Source: a virus
Virus record (IMG/VR): IMGVR_UViG_3300030104_000004
Location: 1-25,946 of that record
Length of the DNA: 25,946 nt
Direction: 5' to 3' (one strand)
Shown here: positions 20,352 through 25,946 of the stretch, piece after piece
How the letters are laid out: each line of letters opens with the position of its first letter
Numbering within the stretch: position 1 is the stretch's first letter
Position numbers and translations under genes: made by a program
Notes under the pieces: generated by a model
The model's input: only the letters and a program-made list of their open reading frames with translations
Databases searched by the model: none
Told to the model about the DNA's origin: nothing

Positions 20352-20831
20352 ATGATACAAGCAACAACAGAAACAGAGATAAAGATATATGTGCAAACTG
20401 AAGACAACCGCATAGACACTACTGTAGCTTCTACTCAAATAAGGCACTTAGTTAAATTCACTAATGACTTAGACAAATCTGTTTATTATGCTTACGGTAA
20501 TACAGAACTTATTAAGGATAGATATACTAATATAAATATTACTTACGCTACACCTAATATCTATACAGGAGCATTAAAGTTATTCCCTGCAGGATATTAT
20601 AAGTACGAAATTTACGAAGTTAGTTGGATAGGAACAGTAACTGTATCTTTAGGAAATGCACCTAAAAATGAAAATGACGTTTTAAGCCCTGCCGCTAACG
20701 ATAAAGGAGTAGTACAGGGTTTAGTTACTAAGGGTAAAATGTATCTAGCAGAAAAAGACGGAACGGAGCAAGTACAATACGTGCAAAGAGAATCAGCGAC
20801 AGAAACAAACTATATATATTACGGACAATAA
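20352..20831 (+). CDS. Hypothetical virion protein
   Basis: A 159-residue protein with beta-strand character, rich in Thr, Tyr and Val. It has RHLVKFTNDLDKSVYYAYG near residue 31 and YKYEIYEVSWIGTVTVSLG near 83. Similar proteins occur among structural genes of Bacteroidota phages; the exact role is unknown to me. An upstream in-frame ATG at 20277 would overlap the terminator. I therefore chose the ATG at 20352, which lies 13 nt after promoter motif copy 4. It heads the operon that contains the portal gene. Confidence 0.7.
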   Translation: MIQATTETEIKIYVQTEDNRIDTTVASTQIRHLVKFTNDLDKSVYYAYGNTELIKDRYTNINITYATPNIYTGALKLFPAGYYKYEIYEVSWIGTVTVSLGNAPKNENDVLSPAANDKGVVQGLVTKGKMYLAEKDGTEQVQYVQRESATETNYIYYGQ

Positions 20832-20842
20832 AATAAAATAAA

Positions 20843-21127
20843 ATGGCAATAGAAAACGTACAACAATTATTAACAGAGCAACTAGGGAAAAATAGATGTG
20901 ACGTTATTACAACTACAGCAATGACAGGAAAAGAATATTACGCAATTCACTTTGTTACTGAAAGTGTAATAGATTCAATAGCAGCTTCTAATATTCAAAC
21001 AGGTACAGGGTCAGCTGCATCAAGTCTTCATACGACTATTCCAGCAGGAACGACTTTATTTCTTCAATGTACAGCTATAACTTTGACAAGTGGTTTAGCT
21101 ATTTGTTATTACGAGCAAGTTATATAA
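20843..21127 (+). CDS. Small beta-rich virion protein
   Basis: A 94-residue protein. An N-terminal helix (MAIENVQQLLTEQLG) is followed by beta strands, ending in IPAGTTLFLQCTAITLTSGL. That last pattern resembles small beta-sandwich or fibre-associated proteins of phages. It has two Cys (C19 and C75) and no enzyme motif. An A-rich leader precedes ATGGC. Its stop overlaps the start of the LamG-like gene (TAATG), so the two are probably made together. Confidence 0.6.
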   Translation: MAIENVQQLLTEQLGKNRCDVITTTAMTGKEYYAIHFVTESVIDSIAASNIQTGTGSAASSLHTTIPAGTTLFLQCTAITLTSGLAICYYEQVI

Positions 21128-21810
21128 TGTTAGCACTTAAACAAGCATTAAGTTTAGTTACTATCAAAAAAGTTGGCGGAGCTTGGCAACCTTCTGACGA
21201 AACAGGTTTAGAAGCGTGGTACAAATTCAACACAGGAATCACTTTAAATGGTTCTGATGTTTCACGTTGGGCTGACAGTTCTTCTAATAGTTTTGATATG
21301 TCACAAGCTACTGCAAGCGAGCAGCCAGCTTACAATTCAGGTGCTATTGACTTTGACGCTTCAGCTACTCAAAATTTAGGCTCTGCAAGTGATATAACTT
21401 TAAGCGGTGCTTTTACAATAGGAATGAGGTTAAACCCTGATTTAAACAATGTAGTTGTACTAGGTGATAATACAGCAGGTCAAAACGAGTTTATTAAATT
21501 AACAAATAGTACAAAGTTAAGAATGAAAATTGACAATACTACAGCCGATATTACTGTTAATAGCGGTGACTTGACAGCAGACAATTATATAGTTATTACA
21601 AGAAACGCCTCTAACTTACTTACGCTTTATGTTAATGGTGTAGCACAAACTGATACAGAAACTTTAGGAGGAACTGCAAACATGGACGCAATAGGAGTAA
21701 GAGCAACAGACGCTAATCCTTATGACGGAACGATTAGCGAAATACAAATATATGATACAGAAAGCGCAGCACTTACCGCTAATGTAAATACTTATTTATC
21801 AAACTTATAA
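21127..21810 (+). CDS. LamG / concanavalin-like virion protein
   Basis: A 227-residue protein with a single laminin G/concanavalin A-like lectin domain. It opens with GLEAWYKFNTGITLNGSDVS then RWADSSSNSFDM, continues with GAIDFDASATQNL and SGAFTIGMRLNPD, and closes with YDGTISEIQIYD. This beta-jelly-roll often binds carbohydrate. It could decorate the capsid and help the phage stick to glycans; that use is inferred. The frame can be extended upstream to 21067, but the ATG at 21127 overlaps the previous stop and gives the natural start. It ends 1 nt before the portal gene. Confidence 0.72.
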   Translation: MLALKQALSLVTIKKVGGAWQPSDETGLEAWYKFNTGITLNGSDVSRWADSSSNSFDMSQATASEQPAYNSGAIDFDASATQNLGSASDITLSGAFTIGMRLNPDLNNVVVLGDNTAGQNEFIKLTNSTKLRMKIDNTTADITVNSGDLTADNYIVITRNASNLLTLYVNGVAQTDTETLGGTANMDAIGVRATDANPYDGTISEIQIYDTESAALTANVNTYLSNL

Positions 21811-21811
21811 A

Positions 21812-23860
21812 ATGGAAAACATACTTAGTATAAACTTAGAAACATCAACTGCACCTATCGTAAGAGAAGTAAGAGGGCGTGACTACATAGAATACGGAAC
21901 GGAAGACTGGAGGAACTTATATCCTCAGTTCTTAATTGACTTATATTACAATTCTAGCACCCATGCGGCAATCGTTAATCAGACTGCTGAAATGATAGCA
22001 GGAGAAGACTTAGTTTGTGAAGAAGAAGATGCTATAAATTTAGAAACTTATGTTAAATTAAAGAAGTTTTTAAGGCACGTAAATTATAATGAAAGTTTAC
22101 ACCAAGTAATTAAGAAAGTTGCTTTTGATTTTAAACTACAGGGAGCTTATGCAATACACGTTGTTTGGAATAGGGAACGAACAGAAATAGTAGAGCTTTA
22201 CCACGTACCAGTTGAACGAGTAAGAGCAGGACGACCTAACGAGCTAGGACAGATTGATACTTACTTTATTAGTGCTGATTGGGCTAATACTAGAACAAAT
22301 AAACCTTACCCTGTAGCAGCTTTTAATGTAAACGATAGAACTTCAGGAAGTCAATTGATTTACTCAGGTGCTTACAGTCCTAATATGGACGTATATCATA
22401 CACCAGATTACATAGCTGGTTGCAATTGGGCTTTAGTAGACCAAAAAGTAGCTGAGTTTCACTTAAACAATATTGAGAATGGTTTCGCAGGTTCTTATTT
22501 TATCAGTTTTGCGAATGGCATCCCGACACAAGAAGAAAGAAGACAGATAGAAAAAAGTTTAGTAGATAAATTTGTTTCTTCCTCTAACGCAGGTAAATTT
22601 ATTTTAACTTTTTCAGATGATAAGACTAGAACACCTGAAATAACACCTATAAGCGTATCAGATGCAGACAAACAATACCTAGCCCTACAAGAACTTTTAG
22701 TTTCGAATATTTGCGCAGCACACAGAATTACATCTAAAACTTTAATGGGTATTGATACAAATAACGGTTTTTCTAGTAATGCTGATGAATTAATAAACGC
22801 AGCAAATTTCTATCAAAATACTGTTGTTAGAGGTTTCCAACTCAACATCTTAAACACTTTACAAACTATATTCTCAGTAAACAATATAGACTTACCTGTT
22901 GAGTTTGTACAATTAAAACCTATAACAGTACAATTTGATTCTAAGACTATTAGAGAAGTTATGACGATTGACGAGATAAGGGCTGACTTAGGGCTTGAAC
23001 CTTTAGGGGAAGAAGATACAGTAGAGCAAGACGTTAAACTTGCTAAGGTAGGAAGTATGATAACTGACGGTAAAGAACTACCTTTATTCGATACTATAGA
23101 AGAAGCAGAAGAAGAAGCAAAAAGGATTGGTTGTAGTGGTACGCATATACATACACAAGATGGTAAAGAGTATTATATGCCATGTGAAAACCACGAGCAA
23201 ATAACATCTTTAAAAAAATGTAATTGTAAAAAAACAGAAAATGACTTTACAGAGTTAGAAAGTTTTATTGAAGAATTTGGAGAAGAAGTGCCTGAAGATT
23301 GGGAAATAGTAGATGAAGAAAAAGTTGAAGATGAACACGAAGATTTTGACTTTGAAGCAGAACTAAATAATATTGCTAATGGTAAAACAGAACTAGCATC
23401 AACAGGAACTGCTAGACCAAACGCAAGAAGTGTACAAGATGGAGTAAATAAGTCTTATAATGACTATTACAAAGTTAGATATATGTACACAAAGGATAAT
23501 GCTTTAAGCCAACAGGGTGAAACTAGAGAGTTTTGCAGACTTATGACTTCAGCTAGAAAAGTTTACAGGAAGGAAGATTTGTTAGCTTTAACAAATAAGC
23601 CTGTTAATGCAGGTTGGGGTGCAAGAGGTGCAGCAACTTACTCAATCTGGCTATACAAAGGTGGAGGCAATTGTCATCACTATTTCAAAAGAATCGTGTA
23701 TAAGACTTCATTAAGAAATGCTAAGTCTAATATTAAAAGCAGTCAAATAATATCAGATGTAAAAGCTATTAGTGAAGGGTTTACTTTAAGAAGAAATAGC
23801 GGACTAGTAGCTAAAGCACCTAAAAGAATGAAAAATAACGGCTTTTTAAAACCAAGATAA
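21812..23860 (+). CDS. Portal protein with C-terminal extension
   Basis: A 682-residue protein. Residues 1-420 read as a phage portal: RGRDYIEYGTEDWRNLYPQF near the N-terminus, HHV-type membrane-free helices, and AHRITSKTLMGIDTNNGFSS (303-322) in the clip/stem area. Portal proteins form the dodecameric DNA gate. After this comes an added part: GCSGTHIHTQDGKEYYMPC (440-458), two Cys in KKCNCKK, an acidic linker (475-520) and a separate domain at 553-632 (FCRLMTSARKVYRKEDLLAL, GWGARGAATYSIWLYKGG, CHHYFKRIV). That domain resembles minor head proteins of the MuF-like type. The fusion, or the late position after the capsid gene, is unusual for tailed phages. Confidence 0.82.
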   Translation: MENILSINLETSTAPIVREVRGRDYIEYGTEDWRNLYPQFLIDLYYNSSTHAAIVNQTAEMIAGEDLVCEEEDAINLETYVKLKKFLRHVNYNESLHQVIKKVAFDFKLQGAYAIHVVWNRERTEIVELYHVPVERVRAGRPNELGQIDTYFISADWANTRTNKPYPVAAFNVNDRTSGSQLIYSGAYSPNMDVYHTPDYIAGCNWALVDQKVAEFHLNNIENGFAGSYFISFANGIPTQEERRQIEKSLVDKFVSSSNAGKFILTFSDDKTRTPEITPISVSDADKQYLALQELLVSNICAAHRITSKTLMGIDTNNGFSSNADELINAANFYQNTVVRGFQLNILNTLQTIFSVNNIDLPVEFVQLKPITVQFDSKTIREVMTIDEIRADLGLEPLGEEDTVEQDVKLAKVGSMITDGKELPLFDTIEEAEEEAKRIGCSGTHIHTQDGKEYYMPCENHEQITSLKKCNCKKTENDFTELESFIEEFGEEVPEDWEIVDEEKVEDEHEDFDFEAELNNIANGKTELASTGTARPNARSVQDGVNKSYNDYYKVRYMYTKDNALSQQGETREFCRLMTSARKVYRKEDLLALTNKPVNAGWGARGAATYSIWLYKGGGNCHHYFKRIVYKTSLRNAKSNIKSSQIISDVKAISEGFTLRRNSGLVAKAPKRMKNNGFLKPR

Positions 23861-23862
23861 TT

Positions 23863-24438
23863 ATGGCATACGTATTATTTATATCAGAAGCAAAGCTAAA
23901 AGATAGCACTGCAATTAACTTAAATGTAAGTACAGACTTACTATTGCCTTATGTATTACAGGCACAAAAATTGTATGTAGAACCTAAGCTCGGAACTACA
24001 CTTTATAAAAAGCTAGAAAGTTTAATTACAGCAGGTACAATTGGTAATGTAGGGAACGAAGCGTACAAAACTTTAGTAGATGACTACATTGGAGACATGC
24101 TTCCTAACTGGGCATTTTATCACGCTATACCGTTTTTACGATTTAAGATAGAAAACGGCAATATCTATTCTAAGACTTCAGAAACAGGAACGGCTTTAAG
24201 CACAGAAGAAGCTCAACACCTTAGAGAAGAAGTTAGAAATACAGCAGAATATTATACAGAACGTCTAATTGACTATGTTACTAATAACACTACTAGCTTT
24301 CCTGAATACAATACGAATAGCGGTGCAGATGTAAACCCAGACCAAAATGCGTATTACAATGGGATGAATCTTGAAAGACCAATGCGACAGGGAACTAAAC
24401 TTACATTGAGAAACTTTTTAAACGCTTCTGACTACTAA
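23863..24438 (+). CDS. Head-tail adaptor-like protein
   Basis: A 191-residue, mainly helical protein starting 2 nt after the portal gene. It opens ISEAKLKDSTAINLNVSTDL then LLPYVLQAQKLYVEPKLG, the layout of gp6-like (HK97-type) head-tail adaptors that form a ring under the portal. The helices continue through SETGTALSTEEAQHLREEVR, and the C-terminal tail is polar. Position directly after the portal supports the call. Its stop overlaps the next ATG (TAATG). Confidence 0.72.
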   Translation: MAYVLFISEAKLKDSTAINLNVSTDLLLPYVLQAQKLYVEPKLGTTLYKKLESLITAGTIGNVGNEAYKTLVDDYIGDMLPNWAFYHAIPFLRFKIENGNIYSKTSETGTALSTEEAQHLREEVRNTAEYYTERLIDYVTNNTTSFPEYNTNSGADVNPDQNAYYNGMNLERPMRQGTKLTLRNFLNASDY

Positions 24439-24557
24439 TGAAGAAACATTATAAACCAAAAACTAAGAACGTAACTAAGCTAAAATCCTACTTAGATAAA
24501 AAAACAAAACAAAATGACAGAAGTAAAAGATACTCTACAAGTAGGGTTAGCCAATAG
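24438..24557 (+). CDS. Small basic protein (39 aa)
   Basis: An ATG overlapping the previous stop (TAATG) opens a 39-codon frame. The product is very rich in Lys, Arg, Ser and Thr (MKKHYKPKTKNVTKLKSYLD) with no hydrophobic core. It could bind nucleic acid or be a linker peptide. It overlaps the holin-like ORF at 24514 by 44 nt in another frame. Coupling to the adaptor gene supports translation; the function is unknown. Confidence 0.45.
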   Translation: MKKHYKPKTKNVTKLKSYLDKKTKQNDRSKRYSTSRVSQ

Positions 24558-24672
24558 TTCAGCAATAGCATTCAGCGTAACAGACTGTAACGAAATATTA
24601 ACGCTGGTTTCACTAGTTTTAGCAATAAGTTTTACTATATATAAATTCATTCAATTTGAAAAAAATAAATAA
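24514..24672 (+). CDS. Holin-like small membrane protein (52 aa)
   Basis: A 52-residue protein with a soluble N-terminus (MTEVKDTLQVGLANSSAIAF), one hydrophobic helix (ILTLVSLVLAISFTIYKFI, residues 28-46) and a short basic end (QFEKNK). Small proteins of this plan precede cell-wall enzymes in Bacteroidota phages. A role as a holin or pore-forming lysis protein is inferred from this and from the adjacent DUF5675 gene. It overlaps both neighbouring ORFs in other frames. Confidence 0.55.
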   Translation: MTEVKDTLQVGLANSSAIAFSVTDCNEILTLVSLVLAISFTIYKFIQFEKNK

Positions 24673-25195
24673 ATGGCTCGTAAAGTTATTACAAGCGCTT
24701 TTAAGAGCGTTAAAAGAAAACGAAAGGGTGTACACTCCAAAAACGCAAGTAAAGGACAGAGCGGCTACAAAAAAGCCTACAGAGGTCAGGGGCGTTAATC
24801 TTCTTTTAATTAGAGATACTTTTACAGAAAATTCTACTATTGGTCGTTTGTTTATCAATGGCGAAAGTTTTTGTGATACCTTAGAAAACCCTTATATTAA
24901 TAACGAAAGAAATATAAGCTGCATTCCAGAAGGGCAATACAAAGTTAGATTAAGGCTTCCTAGAGAATCAGCAACTAGAGATTACTTGCATTTATTAGTT
25001 CAGGACGTGCCTAATAGAAGTTATATCTTATTTCATGTCGGAAATAAACCATCACACACTAAAGGCTGTATATTAGTTGGTAATGGTCGTAAACAAGACA
25101 TTGTTCAAAACTCACGTTTAGCTATGGACTTACTTATCAAAGAAATACTTAGTTTAGGCGGCGAAAATATTAATTTAATAATCAAAAATAAATAA
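24656..25195 (+). CDS. DUF5675-like protein, possible cell-wall enzyme
   Basis: A 179-residue frame. From about residue 48 it matches DUF5675: LLLIRDTFTENSTIGRLF, FCDTLENPY and YILFHVGNKPSHTKGCILVG (123-142). H127 with S133, G137 and C138 recalls the H...SxGC centre of YkuD-type L,D-transpeptidases. A peptidoglycan role next to holin-like genes is therefore reasonable but unproven. The first 47 residues are Lys-rich and amphipathic. No ATG exists before the domain, so the TTG at 24656 is the best start. The same DNA encodes a second small protein in another frame (24673-24798), and part of this N-terminus may therefore be constrained by it. Confidence 0.7.
   Translation: MKKINKWLVKLLQALLRALKENERVYTPKTQVKDRAATKKPTEVRGVNLLLIRDTFTENSTIGRLFINGESFCDTLENPYINNERNISCIPEGQYKVRLRLPRESATRDYLHLLVQDVPNRSYILFHVGNKPSHTKGCILVGNGRKQDIVQNSRLAMDLLIKEILSLGGENINLIIKNK
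24673..24798 (+). CDS. Small basic protein overlapping DUF5675 gene
   Basis: An ATG at 24673 opens a 41-codon frame fully inside the 5' part of the DUF5675 frame. The product is Lys/Arg/Gly/Ser-rich, with KRKRKGVHSKNASKGQSGYK and a C-terminal AYRGQGR. I recognise this 'RKGVHSK...YRGQGR' pattern as that of a small conserved phage protein. Its composition differs from the alternative frame. The start overlaps the stop of the holin-like ORF. This makes it a strong candidate for a true overlapping gene; it probably binds nucleic acid. Confidence 0.6.
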   Translation: MARKVITSAFKSVKRKRKGVHSKNASKGQSGYKKAYRGQGR

Positions 25196-25197
25196 TC

Positions 25198-25392
25198 ATG
25201 AAAAATTTTTTACAGAAGTACCTTATCGGACAGATGCTAAAGTCAAAGAAATTTTGGTATGCAATCAGTTCAGTAGTAGTACCAGCTTTAGTTACTTATT
25301 TAGGAGTTGATGAAACAACTGCAAAAGATTTGTACTATGCAATCTTAACTTTAATTGTAGGTCAGGGAATTGCGGACGTTGCAAAGAAATAA
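25198..25392 (+). CDS. Small membrane protein, second holin candidate
   Basis: A 64-residue protein with a basic N-terminus (MKNFLQKYLIGQMLKSKKFW), a first hydrophobic segment (YAISSVVVPALVTYLGV) and a second (LYYAILTLIVGQGIADV), separated by a polar turn, then a basic end. Two short helices in a hairpin fit a class II-type holin or a related small membrane protein. It follows the DUF5675 gene by 2 nt and so closes the lysis cluster. A holin role is inferred from topology and position. Confidence 0.55.
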   Translation: MKNFLQKYLIGQMLKSKKFWYAISSVVVPALVTYLGVDETTAKDLYYAILTLIVGQGIADVAKK

Positions 25393-25946
25393 CAGATACA
25401 GATTAAAGCCACACGAAATTGTGGCACTAGAAAAGATGCGAGAAACCGAGACTAGAAATGTTCTAGTTATCGGTGACTTGCACGAACCTTTTTGTCTTGA
25501 AGGCTACTTAGACTTTTGCATAGAACAATACTATAACTATAATTGTACTGAAGTAGTCTTTATAGGTGACGTAATAGACAATCACTACTCTAGCTACCAT
25601 GAAGCTAGTGCTGATGGTATGGGCGGCTTAGATGAGCTAGAATTAGCTATTAAGAAAATAGGGCGTTGGCGTGATGCCTTCCCTATGGCTACTGTAATCA
25701 TTGGAAATCATGACAGAATAATAATGCGTAAAGCCCAAACCTCTAGCATTCCTTCTAAATGGATTAAGTCTTTTAAAGAAGTATTAGAAACACCTGACTG
25801 GAACTTTGTTGAACGATACGAGCTAGACGGTGTACAATATATACATGGAGAAGGCGGTACTGCTAGGACTAAGTGTAGAGCTGATATGATGAATACAGTA
25901 CAAGGACATTTACATACCCAATGTTATACAGAGCATTATGTCGGTA
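25379..25946 (+). CDS. Calcineurin-like metallophosphoesterase (3' partial)
   Basis: The frame continues past the window end; 189 complete codons are visible. The metallophosphoesterase motifs appear in order: VLVIGDLHEPF (GDxH), VVFIGDVIDNHYS (GDxxD), VIIGNHDRIIM (GNHD), HGEGG and GHLHTQ (GHxH). All metal ligands of the core are present, so it should be an active phosphodiesterase or phosphatase, perhaps on nucleic acid or nucleotides. The TTG at 25379 overlaps the preceding gene and keeps the family-like N-terminus RYRLKPHEIVALEKM. The ATG at 25436 would remove it. It lies after the lysis cluster and may begin another module. Confidence 0.85.
   Translation, partial: MQRNNRYRLKPHEIVALEKMRETETRNVLVIGDLHEPFCLEGYLDFCIEQYYNYNCTEVVFIGDVIDNHYSSYHEASADGMGGLDELELAIKKIGRWRDAFPMATVIIGNHDRIIMRKAQTSSIPSKWIKSFKEVLETPDWNFVERYELDGVQYIHGEGGTARTKCRADMMNTVQGHLHTQCYTEHYVG

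Noticed and set aside
9143-24438. A diversity-generating retroelement acting on the fibre or LamG-like genes.
   Set aside because: No reverse transcriptase and no template/variable repeat pair with adenine-specific differences was seen in the window.
1-25946. tRNA genes, integrase or attachment sites.
   Set aside because: No cloverleaf with a T-arm, no integrase or transposase motif and no convincing terminal repeat was found by eye. They may lie outside the window.

Overview
The window looks like part of a tailed-phage (or prophage) genome from a Bacteroidota host, most likely a flavobacterium. The reasons are: very AT-rich DNA; A-rich leaders instead of Shine-Dalgarno sequences in front of genes; at least one good Bacteroidota-type promoter (TTG, 20-nt spacer, TATCTTTG); and genes of tailed-phage type packed tightly on the + strand, often with TAATG or ATGA stop/start overlaps. 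No integrase, tRNA or CRISPR array was seen. Both ends are truncated: the first gene lacks its 5' end and the last its 3' end.

Layout. 1-3695 is an early/middle region of small genes: the end of a probable replication-type protein, HTH proteins, a NinG-like recombination protein, a sigma-70-like factor, zinc-ribbon-like proteins, a DUF3310 protein and two tiny membrane proteins. 3725-5755 is a candidate DNA hypermodification cassette: ParB-like protein, TET-associated glycosyltransferase-like protein and TET/JBP-like dioxygenase. 5757-7305 encodes the small and large terminase subunits. 7306-7761 has no protein gene. It appears to hold a structured RNA of about 330 nt on the minus strand, with its own host-type promoter and a long stem joining its two ends. 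7762-17012 is a tail module running from a tail chaperone, apparently expressed with a -1 frameshift, to the tape measure protein. 17184-20246 is the head module (XkdF-like protease, scaffold-like protein, major capsid protein) plus a probable tail tube protein. 20352-24438 holds virion proteins, a LamG-like protein, the portal and a head-tail adaptor. 24438-25392 is a lysis-like cluster. The window ends in a calcineurin-like metallophosphoesterase.

How it may work. An 11-nt motif, TCTATTATATA, occurs upstream of four genes (3725, 7762, 17947, 20352), with a weaker relative before 17184. These sit at module boundaries, one of them directly after a textbook terminator. They are good candidates for phage-specific promoters, perhaps read by the sigma-like protein at 1908-2447. 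The modification enzymes would protect the DNA, the terminase would package it, and the tail, head and lysis modules follow.

Most interesting points: the structured minus-strand RNA, the frameshifted chaperone, the promoter family with a phage sigma-like factor, the modification cassette, and a pair of genes sharing DNA in two frames near the lysis cluster. Family names come from reading motifs by eye; no database search was run.
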